DNA from: Bacteroidales bacterium UBA1410
GTDB lineage: Bacteria; Bacteroidota; Bacteroidia; Bacteroidales; Dysgonomonadaceae
DNA length: 64,000 nt
Assembly: GCA_002305015.1 (NCBI GenBank)
Contig: DBPW01000033.1
Location: 203,062 to 267,061, forward strand
Reading direction: 5' to 3'
The translations under genes were made by a program, and so were the position numbers. The notes below the pieces were generated by a model. That model was given only the letters and a program-made list of their open reading frames with translations, searched no databases and was not told where the DNA came from. Numbering within the stretch: the stretch's first letter is position 1; every line of letters starts with the position of its first letter. Shown here one piece after another: positions 36,836 through 47,570 of this stretch.

Positions 36836-36983
36836 TTTTCTTCGTTTTTTGTCACTATACAAATTTCAACACCGTAAAATTATAAAAATAATCCACTTTC
36901 CCCCACTTTTATACACAAAAATTTATGAAAAAGTTATCAACAACCACACGAAAACAGATATCTCATTTATAATCATCAGAAAT

Positions 36984-36999
36984 ATGCAAACGATTGCAT
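36984..36999. promoter_or_regulatory. Perfect palindrome between mraZ and susC, possible operator
   Basis: ATGCAA and TTGCAT separated by 4 nt. It lies 42 nt upstream of the -33 element of the susC remnant, where a Sus-type activator could bind, and ~150 nt upstream of mraZ. The function is inferred from place only. Confidence 0.4.
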
Positions 37000-37025
37000 G
37001 TTAAAACCAATCGAATTATGATTTA

Positions 37026-37060
37026 TTTGTCGTATTCCACCTTTATATTTTTTATTTTTG
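37026..37060 (+). promoter_or_regulatory. Promoter of the collapsed starch-use locus
   Basis: TTTG (37026-37029) and TATTTTTG (37053-37060) are separated by 23 nt, slightly over the usual spacing. The leader to the SusC start at 37177 would be ~110 nt. It survives the deletion and may now drive the GH97 gene. Confidence 0.55.
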
Positions 37061-37176
37061 TTGTAGGAATAAAATTTACAAAATGAAAAAATATTTTCCA
37101 TATTTTACTAAACATATTTAAAATTTAAAGCGTTATAATATATAAATCGTTAGTTAATCTTATAAAGTATAACAAG

Positions 37177-37407
37177 ATGGGTCAGAAATCAAAAAAGAAC
37201 AGGAGAGCAACACTTATCTTAGTGATGAGTCTGCTGATGACGGTTTTGGCTATTGCCCAAACAAGTCAGACAATTAATGTTAGAGGTACTGTAAAAGACA
37301 CTAATGGAGAGCCCATTATTGGCGCCAATATTCTTGTACAGGGAACTTCTATAGGTACGATAACCGATTTCGATGGTAATTTCTCGTTACAAGCACGCTA
37401 CTGCTAA
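37177..37407 (+). pseudogene. SusC-type TonB receptor, N-terminal remnant (deletion fusion)
   Basis: Only the first ~73 codons of a SusC/RagA outer-membrane receptor remain: signal peptide (ending in AIAQ) and most of the carboxypeptidase-regulatory-like domain with VRGTVKDTNGEPIIGAN and TDFDGNFSL. A full protein has about 1000 residues. At about 37395-37400 the sequence changes abruptly to that of a GH13 amylase in another frame, and the SusC frame stops three codons later at 37407. The plug, barrel, susD and all other expected genes are missing. Confidence 0.88.
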
Positions 37408-38488
37408 CCATCCTTTTGTCAGGCTCTATTGGAATAGTGCAAATAATAAAACGGCACCGAACAACCCTTGGTTTAACGTGGATGCTCCTCATCCGTACAG
37501 CGTTTTCCACGATTTCAACCACGAATCGTCTTTGGTACGCACTTTCGTGAAACGAAACCTGAAATTTCTGCTGGAAGAATACCGTATCGATGGTTTCCGA
37601 TTTGATCTGACAAAAGGGTTCACACAAAAGCAAACCACGGAAGCTACAGCCGGCAACTACGATGACTCACGCATTGCTATTTTGAAAGATTACAATGCTG
37701 CCATTAAATCCGTAAAACCCGATGCATACGTTATTCTGGAACATTTCTGTGACGACAAGGAAGAAAGCGAATTAGCCAACAACGGGATGATGGTATGGCG
37801 AAACATGAACTGGAATTATTGCCAATCCGCCATGGGATGGAAAGATGGCTCCGATTTTTCAGGTACCTACTACAGTACCTCGTCGCGTCCTGCAAACAGC
37901 CTGGTAAGCTATATGGAGAGCCACGACGAAGAACGCGCCGCATACAAACAAATACAGTGGGGTAATGGGATGCTGAAAACCGACCTTACCGCCCGCATGT
38001 CGCAATTATCGGCCAATGCGGCATTCTTCTTCACCGTCCCCGGTCCAAAGATGATATGGCAATTCGGAGAAATGGGATTCGATATTTCCATTGAAGAGAA
38101 CGGGCGTACCGGCAGAAAACCCATCAAATGGGACTACCTTGACGTTCCTCAACGAAAAGAGCTGCATGATACGTATACAAAGCTCATCACATTACGTATG
38201 GATCACCCGGAAATGTTCACTTCAACGGCAACCCTGCAATGGAAAGTAAACGAAACCTATTGGGAAAACGGACGTTTTCTGACCTTATCCGATGCCAACA
38301 GAACTAAACAAGTAGTGGTTATTGGAAATTTCACCAATACGGCGATTACGACAAACGCCACCTTTCCGAAAACCGGCATATGGTACAATTATATGAATTC
38401 TTCTGAAACACTGGAGGTGAGTTCAACCACCATGAGCATCACTATACCGGCAAACAATTTCAAAATGTTTAGCACATTTCAACCCTGA
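37398..38488 (+). pseudogene. GH13 alpha-amylase, 5'-truncated by the susC fusion
   Basis: About 363 codons of the C-terminal part of a GH13 enzyme. The frame begins inside the region that normally reads NHATxxHPFVRLYWNSANN, so signal peptide, any starch-binding domain and the first half of the TIM barrel are gone. The catalytic residues that remain are the nucleophile Asp in GFRFDL, the acid/base Glu in ILEHF and the Asp of ESHDEER, plus the GPKMIWQFGE region and the beta-sandwich C-terminal domain. The frame can be opened by an ATG at 37373 inside the SusC codons, giving 371 aa without a signal peptide. An active secreted enzyme is unlikely. Confidence 0.88.
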
Positions 38489-38502
38489 TAGTTTTTAAAT
38501 AG

Positions 38503-40614
<2,112 letters not shown>

Positions 40615-40656
40615 AAGGACAGAAATCAATAAAAAATTAAGTGATAACCCCAGCTG

Positions 40657-41355
40657 TTACAAAATTCCTTTAATTTCCTCAAGAGAATGCACGGTGAAGG
40701 TCGGTTCAAAATCTCGTGGCTTTTCGTTTTTAGAATCGGAATTGAGCCATAGCTGATCAATCCTGCTGTTATATGCTCCAACAATATCCGCATCCCAACT
40801 GTCACCTATCATGAGCGTCTCATCACGACGCGAGTTTGTAGCTTTCAACGCATAGGTAAAAAAGTCGGGGTGCGGTTTGTTAATACCTGCATCTTCCGAA
40901 AGAATCACTTTCGAAAAATAAGGCCGAAGGCCTGAATTTTTGATCTTTTTGTATTGAACTTCACTAAATCCGTTGGAAAGAATATGCATCCGATATTTTG
41001 GCTTAAGATATTCCAATAAATCGATTGCCCCATCAATCAATTTTGTTTTATGTGTGGTACGCTCTAAAAAATCGTCGCTCACTTTTTTAGCATAATACGG
41101 ATCATCAATTCCAAAACGACGAAGCGGAAAAAGAAATCGTTCTACGATCAATTCGTCTTTACTGATTTTCCCTTCACGATACAATCCCCAAAGGTAGTTA
41201 TTAGACGGCATGTACACCCGATAAAAATCCTCGAAAGTCTCATAAAATTGATTATAGCGGTAATCGCGATAAATTTCTTCCAGACATTCTCTCCCGTTTT
41301 GATGAATATCCCATAACGTATCGTCAAGATCTATAAACAGATTCTTATATGCCAT
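40657..41355 (-). CDS. YjjG-family HAD phosphatase (noncanonical pyrimidine nucleotidase)
   Basis: 232 aa HAD hydrolase. Motif I is FIDLDDTLWD, with an all-helical C1 cap (~18-90), motif II ILSNGF, motif III with Lys in GINKPHPDFF, and motif IV MIGDSWDADIVGA. This set and length match the YjjG subfamily, which in E. coli dephosphorylates unusual pyrimidine nucleotides; other small phosphates are possible substrates. It is on the minus strand, tail to tail with the GH97 gene (42 nt apart). Confidence 0.88.
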   Translation of the reverse strand: MAYKNLFIDLDDTLWDIHQNGRECLEEIYRDYRYNQFYETFEDFYRVYMPSNNYLWGLYREGKISKDELIVERFLFPLRRFGIDDPYYAKKVSDDFLERTTHKTKLIDGAIDLLEYLKPKYRMHILSNGFSEVQYKKIKNSGLRPYFSKVILSEDAGINKPHPDFFTYALKATNSRRDETLMIGDSWDADIVGAYNSRIDQLWLNSDSKNEKPRDFEPTFTVHSLEEIKGIL

Positions 41356-41387
41356 TTCGGAAACATCCCTCTAAAATTTAAACACAT

Positions 41388-41412
41388 ACGGAGTGACTTT
41401 CGATCACCCCGT
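41388..41412 (-). terminator. Terminator hairpin after the coiled-coil lipoprotein gene
   Basis: ACGGaGTGA (41388-41396) pairs with TCACcCCGT (41404-41412), one mismatch, with outer ACAC/GTGT possible. It lies 33 nt past the lipoprotein stop codon; on the minus strand the sequence after the stem is T-rich but interrupted. Confidence 0.65.
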
Positions 41413-41444
41413 GTAGTGTATACTATTGTCAAATCCGTAAAAAA

Positions 41445-42299
41445 TCAATACACCTCAATAACCAAAAATTTTGTCAAGCTCCAGAAACGCTGCGTATCAG
41501 TAATATGGAAAGTAAGATTGCCATCCGGTCCCTTCACAAATTCATAAGTTCCTTCGGGATGAGTTGACCAAAGTTTCGCTTTTTTAGCATACAAAGGAAT
41601 TTCCGTTACATCGCGAATATCGATTTTAATAAAATAATCTTTGTTGAAGGTATCTTTCATCACCTTTGTCGGCTGAAGAAACCCTCCTGACAAAATTTTC
41701 TGCTCCTTTAATTCGTTGGCAGTTCCAAATACATAGTAAGCGGTGTGTAATGCTTTATCCTGTTCCTGAATGGTTGCCGATTGAGCTTCTGCTTCGCTTG
41801 CAAGTGCGGTAATGTCGCTCGATAGTTTTACAATAGTCGAATCGCGTTCGGCAAGCAAACTTTGTAATTCACTCACACGCGCAGCACTCTCCTCCATTTC
41901 TTTATTCAACCGTTCAATCGTATTTTTCAACAAAGCGATTTGTTTATTGCTGCTGTTGTATTTACTTCTCAATTCAGCTAACTGTGCTTTGTTTCGTTGA
42001 AGAATCTCATTAATCATCTTGAAATTCTCGTTAATACGTGTTTTGGTATCCTGACTCATTTCTCCGCTTTGCGACGACTCGGTAGAAAGGTATTTCTCGG
42101 CTTCTCTGATTTTGTTGAAGTTTTCTTCTACCTCGCTGATTACTGCCATCATTTCTGCTACTTCTTCATTAGCTGAAGAAGATAGCTGCAACAAGGAATC
42201 TCTTTCAGCTTCCAATTCCTTATATTCTTTCGATTCCTTTACATTGGTACATGCGAACATCATTCCCATACCAAGAAATAAAATTCCTACTTTTTTCAT
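41445..42299 (-). CDS. Coiled-coil lipoprotein, possibly Cbp1-type adhesin
   Basis: 284 aa from the second Met (MKKVGILF); the frame opens three codons earlier. The signal ends in the lipobox MMFAC, so the mature protein is lipid-anchored. Residues ~25-190 are a nearly continuous coiled coil with heptads rich in Glu, Leu, Ser and Asn; the last ~85 residues form a beta-rich globular domain (FGTANELKEQKILSGGF... ending FLVIEVY). The arrangement resembles proteins annotated in Bacteroides as Cbp1-family collagen-binding adhesins; I make that link from memory of the architecture and hold it loosely. It follows rsmI by ~50 nt but probably has its own promoter. Confidence 0.75.
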   Translation of the reverse strand: MKKVGILFLGMGMMFACTNVKESKEYKELEAERDSLLQLSSSANEEVAEMMAVISEVEENFNKIREAEKYLSTESSQSGEMSQDTKTRINENFKMINEILQRNKAQLAELRSKYNSSNKQIALLKNTIERLNKEMEESAARVSELQSLLAERDSTIVKLSSDITALASEAEAQSATIQEQDKALHTAYYVFGTANELKEQKILSGGFLQPTKVMKDTFNKDYFIKIDIRDVTEIPLYAKKAKLWSTHPEGTYEFVKGPDGNLTFHITDTQRFWSLTKFLVIEVY

Positions 42300-42350
42300 A
42301 AAAATCAATTTTTTATTTCTAATTAATAAACGAATAACTTTATAAATAGT

Positions 42351-43031
42351 TTAATCACGGTCACTTTGGCCACTTACTACAATCACAAATTCTCCTCGTG
42401 GTTCATTATCGGTAAAATGATGAATCAGCTCAGAAAGGGTTCCCCGAACGGTTTCTTCATGTATTTTGGAAATTTCGCGTGAAACTGAAGCATAACGCTC
42501 TGCCCCAAAATATTCTGCAAACTGCGTTAACGTTTTCACAACGCGGTAAGGCGATTCGTAAAACACCATTGTTCGTGTTTCTTCCGAGAGCGCTTTCAAA
42601 CGGGTAAGTCGTCCTTTTTTTTGTGGCAAAAAACCCTCAAAGCAGAAACGGTCACATGGGATACCCGACACAACCAATGCCGGCACAAAAGCGGTAGGTC
42701 CCGGCAGACATTCCACATCGATATTTTCTCTTATGCATTCGCGAACAAGGAGAAAACCCGGATCGGAAATTGCCGGGGTTCCTGCATCTGAAATCAACGC
42801 TATATTTTCCCCTCCTTGTAAACGTCGGATGATTTGCTGCAGCGATTGATGTTCATTAAATTTGTGATGCGACTGCATTCCGGTTTCTATGCCGAAATGT
42901 TTCAACAAAAAGCTACTCGTGCGCGTATCTTCCGCAAGCACCAAATCGCATTCTTTCAATACATTGATCGCCCTTAATGTCATATCTTCCATATTCCCTA
43001 TCGGCGTAGGTACAACAAACAACTTTCCCAT
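42351..43031 (-). CDS. rsmI: 16S rRNA (cytidine(1402)-2'-O)-methyltransferase
   Basis: 226 aa tetrapyrrole-methylase-fold enzyme. N-terminal VVPTPIGNMEDMTLRA, the AEDTRTS motif, the glycine-rich SDAGTPAISDPG sequence and LPGPTAFVPAL are diagnostic of RsmI. It 2'-O-methylates C1402, the same nucleotide that RsmH (also in this window) methylates on N4. RsmI proteins are often ~280 aa; this one lacks the C-terminal helical extension, as is usual for Bacteroidetes. Confidence 0.96.
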   Translation of the reverse strand: MGKLFVVPTPIGNMEDMTLRAINVLKECDLVLAEDTRTSSFLLKHFGIETGMQSHHKFNEHQSLQQIIRRLQGGENIALISDAGTPAISDPGFLLVRECIRENIDVECLPGPTAFVPALVVSGIPCDRFCFEGFLPQKKGRLTRLKALSEETRTMVFYESPYRVVKTLTQFAEYFGAERYASVSREISKIHEETVRGTLSELIHHFTDNEPRGEFVIVVSGQSDRD

Positions 43032-43054
43032 AACTTTTTCCCGGAAAAGGGGAA

Positions 43055-43774
43055 TTACTCAAATCCCTTTTTTATGGCATATAGAAAATCCATTACCGTT
43101 TGGTCTTCAAAATTCCACGAAGTATGCTTACGTAAATAAGCTTCTGCCTCCTCGTAATTTTCAAACGAATTAAGCATTTCCATCATGGCATTCATTGCTT
43201 CACGATCGTTATTAAAAAGTTCACGCTGGAACAAAAACCGATCATTCAAGCTGATACTCTTTATCAAATCGAGAACCACAGGTTTGGCCGGAATGGCATC
43301 GTTCAACGAAGGGGTTTCCTTCTTTTTTATCCCAATCTCGCTTCCTTTTTTTCCCGGCCATTTGTATTCCGAAAACATAGGACCTTCGTTATGCGTGCTC
43401 TTAGGCAATTGTTGCTTCCCACTTTTAGCTTCATCTTCTTCTTTATGCTTTTCGACCTCCTCTTCTTGCACAGCTTTAGTCTTTTCTACAGAAATCTCAC
43501 GTATTACGCCTGTTTCTGCCGCTTTCTCAATCGCTTTTTTATTGTTTTCAGCTTCGGAAAGAAACAGTATCAGCTTTTCCATTTGTTCCCGCATCCCGTC
43601 AATCTGTAAGTATTCGAGTTCATGCAACAACCGCATAATGGTTTCTGTCTTGTCAAAAGCCTCCCGAAAGAACGAAAAAGGGATGGCACCCTCATCTTTC
43701 GCAGCAATAACAGTCTTCTCCAAACTTTTTATAGTTGACAAAAGATTGTCGATGTATTCTTTTTTCTTTTCCAA
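43055..43774 (-). CDS. Conserved hypothetical cytoplasmic protein
   Basis: About 239 aa if it starts at the TTG at 43774. The frame is open to 43837, but a good promoter (43804-43838) lies across that stretch, so translation must begin downstream of ~43797 and no ATG is available. The first ~90 residues are helical (KEYIDNLLSTIKSLEKTV, LLHELEYLQIDGM), the middle (~95-170) is a charged low-complexity linker and the last ~70 form a helical unit (SLNDRFLFQRELFNNDREAM..., SFENYEEAEAYL, W/F-rich end). I do not recognise a characterised family; the C-terminal unit is of a kind common in Bacteroidales hypotheticals. rsmI starts 24 nt downstream. Confidence 0.75.
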   Translation of the reverse strand: MEKKKEYIDNLLSTIKSLEKTVIAAKDEGAIPFSFFREAFDKTETIMRLLHELEYLQIDGMREQMEKLILFLSEAENNKKAIEKAAETGVIREISVEKTKAVQEEEVEKHKEEDEAKSGKQQLPKSTHNEGPMFSEYKWPGKKGSEIGIKKKETPSLNDAIPAKPVVLDLIKSISLNDRFLFQRELFNNDREAMNAMMEMLNSFENYEEAEAYLRKHTSWNFEDQTVMDFLYAIKKGFE

Positions 43775-43803
43775 TGCGATAGTGTTTTTATTACTGTAAA
43801 TTA

Positions 43804-43838
43804 CAAATGTATCGACCGATTGTTTCACCAACAACAAA
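43804..43838 (-). promoter_or_regulatory. Promoter of the hypothetical gene at 43 kb
   Basis: On the minus strand TTTTGTTG (ending 43832) is followed 20 nt later by TACATTTG (43811-43804), a match to TTG-N19/21-TAnnTTTG. The start of transcription would be near 43797. This shows that the upstream TTG at 43837 cannot be the start codon. Confidence 0.65.
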
Positions 43839-43846
43839 AGTAATAA

Positions 43847-45271
43847 TTATTTGGAAAGTGAGATAAAATCAGCGGGTAAATTTATAAGGTATACCCTTTT
43901 TGAGCTCCTGGTAATGGATGTATAAAGCCAGCGATAAAAATTATCATCCATTTGCAACCCTCTCACATATCCGAGGTCGAGAAACACATTTTTCCACTCG
44001 CCCCCTTGTGCTTTATGGCAGGTAACAGCATAGCCATACTTTACCTGAAGAGCATTAAAATACGGATTTTCTTTTATCTTATTATATCGGATTCGTTTTT
44101 GTGGAATATCGCTATAATCTTCCATAACAGCAGTGAACAACACGTCGTTTTGTTCGCGTGTCAAGCCGGGAACTTCGGTATGTAACACATCCAGATTGAT
44201 TTTTGCTTCAAATTCCACATCATAATCCCTATGTCGCAATATTGCATTGCAAAACCTGAAGCCATACATCTCTTCATAACTCCGGATGCGCACAACTTCC
44301 ACAAACTCACCGTTAGCAAGAAAATTGATATCTTCGAAATCGTTCACCCAATAATAATTATTTTTGGTGATCATCAACAAATCGCCGTTCGACAACTCCT
44401 CTTCACGATAAAGAATCGTATTCCTGATACCGTTATTATACGCATTTACCCGCTTATTGGAACGCGAAATAACGATGGTATCGTCCACACTGTCGCGCCG
44501 ATAAGCATCCGAGATTTCCTCAATCACTTCTGCTCCGATCAATGCTTTCACATCAGGAAAAAGAGTTACTTCCAATTTCGGATAATCATACGTTTCTCCG
44601 TTTTTCAATGCTTCCCTGAGCATGGTAGCATTAAAAAGTATTCCCGATTCTTTCTCTTGACGAGCAATTTCGGTCAATGTGACCTCCGTTACCTCCAGAC
44701 CATACGATCGAAGCACCTCTTTATTTAAAGCCGGACTCTCTTCCTCCTTCACCGGCGGCAACTGGGCTGTATCGCCAAGCAACATCAGCCGGCAACCTTC
44801 ACCTGAATAGACAAATTCGATCAAATCGTCCAGCAGCCGACCCGAACCGAAGAGAGAAAAATCGTTCGCATTATTGCTGATCATAGAGGCTTCATCAACA
44901 ATAAAGAGAGTATGTTTGTGTAAATTTTCGGCCATTGAAAATTTGGCAACTCCCCCCGAGAACTTTTGTTGTCGATATATTTTTTTGTGAATGGTAGAAG
45001 CAGGCTGACCGGCGTAGCCCGAAAAAACCTTTGCCGCTCTTCCCGTAGGAGCTAAAAGAACCGATTTGCGGTTAAATTCGTTCATGGTTTTTACCAAACT
45101 TCCTACCAATAGCGATTTTCCGGTGCCGGCATATCCTTTTAACAAAAAAATTCGATTCGTATTGGAAGAAAAAACAAAATCCACAATTTTTTCGAGAGCA
45201 TCAGATTGATCACGCGTAAATGTAAACGGAAAATTGGCATTAATTTTATCAATAAAGAACCCTTCTATCAT
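43847..45271 (-). CDS. RecD-like ATP-dependent DNA helicase (superfamily 1B)
   Basis: 474 aa. Walker A GYAGTGKS near residue 47, motif Ia LLAPTGRAAKVFSGYAG, Walker B VDEASMIS, motif III GDTAQLPPV, and at the C-terminus VTCHKAQGGEWKNVFLDLG (the UvrD_C_2 region) and TSITRSSKRVYL. It is shorter than full RecD2 because it lacks the N-terminal helical domain. Related proteins are usually annotated as exodeoxyribonuclease V subunit alpha or AAA ATPases in Bacteroidetes; the cellular partner is unknown and no RecB/RecC-type gene is nearby. It lies divergently from the 45384 gene. Confidence 0.88.
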   Translation of the reverse strand: MIEGFFIDKINANFPFTFTRDQSDALEKIVDFVFSSNTNRIFLLKGYAGTGKSLLVGSLVKTMNEFNRKSVLLAPTGRAAKVFSGYAGQPASTIHKKIYRQQKFSGGVAKFSMAENLHKHTLFIVDEASMISNNANDFSLFGSGRLLDDLIEFVYSGEGCRLMLLGDTAQLPPVKEEESPALNKEVLRSYGLEVTEVTLTEIARQEKESGILFNATMLREALKNGETYDYPKLEVTLFPDVKALIGAEVIEEISDAYRRDSVDDTIVISRSNKRVNAYNNGIRNTILYREEELSNGDLLMITKNNYYWVNDFEDINFLANGEFVEVVRIRSYEEMYGFRFCNAILRHRDYDVEFEAKINLDVLHTEVPGLTREQNDVLFTAVMEDYSDIPQKRIRYNKIKENPYFNALQVKYGYAVTCHKAQGGEWKNVFLDLGYVRGLQMDDNFYRWLYTSITRSSKRVYLINLPADFISLSK

Positions 45272-45383
45272 TTTTTACGTTTTTTTTTATGTAAAAGTAG
45301 TACAATTGTCATTCTTTTTCTAAATTTGTAGTCGAAAATTAGAAAATCAACATTCAATAATACAAATAAAAAAGAAAAAGTCC

Positions 45384-46091
45384 ATGAAAGTTGTAGTAAA
45401 AGCGACCTTGATAGTTGCAATTGTTCTCTTAGGTTTCCTTTGCTGGAGAAGTATACAAGCACCGATCGAATTTCAAAAGGAAGTCCAGAAACGAGAAAAA
45501 GCCGTCATTCAACGGTTGGTCGATATTCGCACGGCGGAAGTAGCTTATCGCGAGCAGTTTGGCAAATACACAGCCAGCTTTGATACGTTGGTCGATTTCA
45601 TTAAAAACGGCAAAGTGAAGACGATAAGGAGTTACGGAGACCTAACAGAGGAGCAGCTGGAAAACGGTATGACCGAAGAAAAAGCAATGAAAATCATCCG
45701 TTCAGGCAACGTAAAGGCGATCAAGGCCGCAGGGTTATGGGATGAAAAAAACAACCAACCTCAACTATTGCGCGATACCATTTATTTACCGGCAAAGGAA
45801 GTTCTTTTTGCCAATCGTCCCGATTTTAATCCGGATTCATTGCCCTACATCCCTTATAGCAACGGATTAAAATTTGAATTGAGAACAGGAAAGCTTCAAA
45901 CAGCATCGGGTTATCCTATCGAAGTTTTCGAAGCAAAAGCCCCATACACCGCATATTTGGGTGATCTCAACAAAAAACTTTTAAATCAAAAAATTGAGGA
46001 TGCCTTAAACAGACCGGGAGATAACAATTATCCGGGATTGAAAGTCGGTTCTCTTACTGTCCCCAATAATAATGCGGGGAACTGGGAATAA
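45384..46091 (+). CDS. Conserved membrane-anchored protein of unknown function
   Basis: 235 aa with one N-terminal membrane helix (residues ~5-24) and the rest outside the membrane. The segment after the helix (VDIRTAEVAYREQFGKYTASFDTLVDFI) resembles the N-terminal region of type IV pilin-like pseudopilins (helix then short globular part, EVAYREQFGKY), but no other pilus genes are present and no prepilin cleavage motif is evident, so I keep it as unknown. A TAAATTTG box at 45321-45328 is a likely promoter. It is followed after 20 nt by the DUF3822 gene and then rsmD, apparently one unit. Confidence 0.75.
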   Translation: MKVVVKATLIVAIVLLGFLCWRSIQAPIEFQKEVQKREKAVIQRLVDIRTAEVAYREQFGKYTASFDTLVDFIKNGKVKTIRSYGDLTEEQLENGMTEEKAMKIIRSGNVKAIKAAGLWDEKNNQPQLLRDTIYLPAKEVLFANRPDFNPDSLPYIPYSNGLKFELRTGKLQTASGYPIEVFEAKAPYTAYLGDLNKKLLNQKIEDALNRPGDNNYPGLKVGSLTVPNNNAGNWE

Positions 46092-46111
46092 CGTTTTCCG
46101 GATTAGCTATT

Positions 46112-46936
46112 ATGTTTCTACCTGAAAACATCGATTTTGCATTCCCTGAAAAATATATTTTATCCATCCGGATCATTCCGGATGGATTTTCTTTCTCTAT
46201 TCATAGCCCTACAGACCATACTGTTTTTTATTATAAAGAAACCTACTTCAATAATAAATTAAGCTACAACGAAAACATCCAAAAACTAATTTTCGATTTC
46301 GGATTCTTTACTCAACCATTTAAAGCTACTCGGGTGATCATAGTTTCCAACCAATATACCCTTGTTCCCGAAACATTCTACGAAAAAAAGAAAGTCAACG
46401 ATATTTTCAATTTTAATATTACAAAGGATAAAGAAACGGTTTTAAGCGAAAAGCCCGAGAAGGTTGCAGAAAATAATTTTTACGTTCTCTTTTCAATGGA
46501 CGATGAATTACATTCGTTTTTGTGCCGTAATTTGTGGAATCCGATTTTTACGCATCACATCTCGCAGCTGCTTCCTTATTTTTCCAGGCACAATAATGAA
46601 ACAGAGGAAAAAAGATGTTACGTCAATTTTCATGAAGAATTAATGGATGTTTGTTGTTTCAGAAAAACCAAACTGCTTTCGGCAAATACTTATCCTGTTA
46701 ACGGAAAATTTAACGCCTTATATTTTATTGTTGGCGTATGGGAAAAACTCCCAATGGATCAATCCGTCGACTTTTTATACCTAACCGGCAATACCGAATC
46801 TCAAAAAGAAACCGTGGATACGCTGAAAAAACTCATTAAAAAGGTGGAAATCCTTTCGTTTTCCCCCAACATAACGGTCCCCAAAGAAGAAATTTCATCC
46901 GTACCTCTTGATATAAAAATCCAATTATGCGAATAA
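46112..46936 (+). CDS. DUF3822 family protein
   Basis: 274 aa, matching in length and features a Bacteroidetes-specific family of unknown function (DUF3822), including the opening ENIDFAFPEKYILSIRI, the VPETFYEKKK segment and HEELMDVCCFR. Members may have an actin/hexokinase-like fold (family knowledge, not tested here). Its 3' end overlaps rsmD by 10 nt, so the two are co-translated, suggesting a link to rRNA methylation or simply operon packing. Confidence 0.8.
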   Translation: MFLPENIDFAFPEKYILSIRIIPDGFSFSIHSPTDHTVFYYKETYFNNKLSYNENIQKLIFDFGFFTQPFKATRVIIVSNQYTLVPETFYEKKKVNDIFNFNITKDKETVLSEKPEKVAENNFYVLFSMDDELHSFLCRNLWNPIFTHHISQLLPYFSRHNNETEEKRCYVNFHEELMDVCCFRKTKLLSANTYPVNGKFNALYFIVGVWEKLPMDQSVDFLYLTGNTESQKETVDTLKKLIKKVEILSFSPNITVPKEEISSVPLDIKIQLCE

Positions 46937-47463
46937 TCAGTGGAAAATACAAATCCCGACGCATTGAGGTATCTCCCGGTCTAAAAGTACGACCTACTAC
47001 CGATTTTGCAAAAGAAGGTCTTTTTGACATTCTGAACAATTTCTTGGACTGGGAAACGACAACGGCTCTCGACCTTTTTTCGGGTACCGGAAGCATCGCG
47101 TTGGAAATGGTGTCAAGAGGATGTCCGCGGGTGGTCAGTGTAGAAATGAGCCGGAATCATTATGATTTTATTGTTAAAACAAAAAAAACACTGGGTGCCA
47201 ACGAATTGTCCCCTATTCGCGCCGACGTTTTCAAATTTCTTGCTACCTGTAACGAAAAATTTGACCTTATTTTTGCCGATCCTCCTTACGATCTGCCCAC
47301 TGCCGATACCATACCCACCCTTATTATCGAAAAGAATCTGCTCAAACCCAAAGGTATTTTTATCATGGAACACTCCGATAAACACCATTTTTCGCACTTG
47401 CCTTTTTTCAAAGAAGAACGAAAATACGGCCGTGTTCATTTTTCTATTTTCGAAAACAAATAA
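46927..47463 (+). CDS. rsmD: 16S rRNA (guanine(966)-N(2))-methyltransferase
   Basis: 178 aa RsmD. It begins MRIISGKYKSRRIEV, carries the N-terminal RPTTDFAKEGLFDIL segment, the SAM motif LDLFSGTGSIALEM and the catalytic FADPPYDLP motif. It modifies G966 in helix 31 of 16S rRNA. It overlaps the preceding DUF3822 gene by 10 nt. A TonB receptor follows 107 nt later with its own promoter. Confidence 0.95.
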   Translation: MRIISGKYKSRRIEVSPGLKVRPTTDFAKEGLFDILNNFLDWETTTALDLFSGTGSIALEMVSRGCPRVVSVEMSRNHYDFIVKTKKTLGANELSPIRADVFKFLATCNEKFDLIFADPPYDLPTADTIPTLIIEKNLLKPKGIFIMEHSDKHHFSHLPFFKEERKYGRVHFSIFENK

Positions 47464-47535
47464 AAACGAAGGGATTTTGTTGGCTGCATAAGTAAAAAAT
47501 CTTTAATAAATACGCCGTGGTCCGATTATTAAGTG

Positions 47536-47543
47536 TATTTTTG
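47536..47543 (+). promoter_or_regulatory. -7 promoter box of the BtuB-like receptor gene
   Basis: TATTTTTG 27 nt before the ATG at 47571. With such a short leader there is no space for a cobalamin riboswitch. No good -33 element is visible. Confidence 0.55.
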
Positions 47544-47570
47544 CGACGTGTTTTTTTAAATTATATCATT

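Larger units (their letters stand above)
36863..37176. other. Divergent spacer between mraZ and the susC remnant
   Basis: About 314 bp of AT-rich DNA with no gene. It holds the plus-strand promoter of the susC remnant and a palindrome at 36984-36999. No minus-strand TAnnTTTG box for the mraZ cluster could be placed with confidence. Confidence 0.6.

Noticed and set aside
36984..37060. MraZ-binding direct repeats upstream of mraZ
   Set aside because: The TGGG-type repeats known from other phyla were not found; only an ATGCAA/TTGCAT palindrome is present, nearer to the susC promoter.
45384..45460. Type IV pilin-like assignment for the 45.4-kb gene
   Set aside because: The N-terminal helix and following segment look pilin-like, but there is no prepilin peptidase motif and no pilus gene nearby.
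47464..47570. Cobalamin riboswitch upstream of the BtuB-like receptor
   Set aside because: The spacer after rsmD is only 107 nt, the promoter box leaves a leader of about 20 nt, and no B12-box motif was seen.
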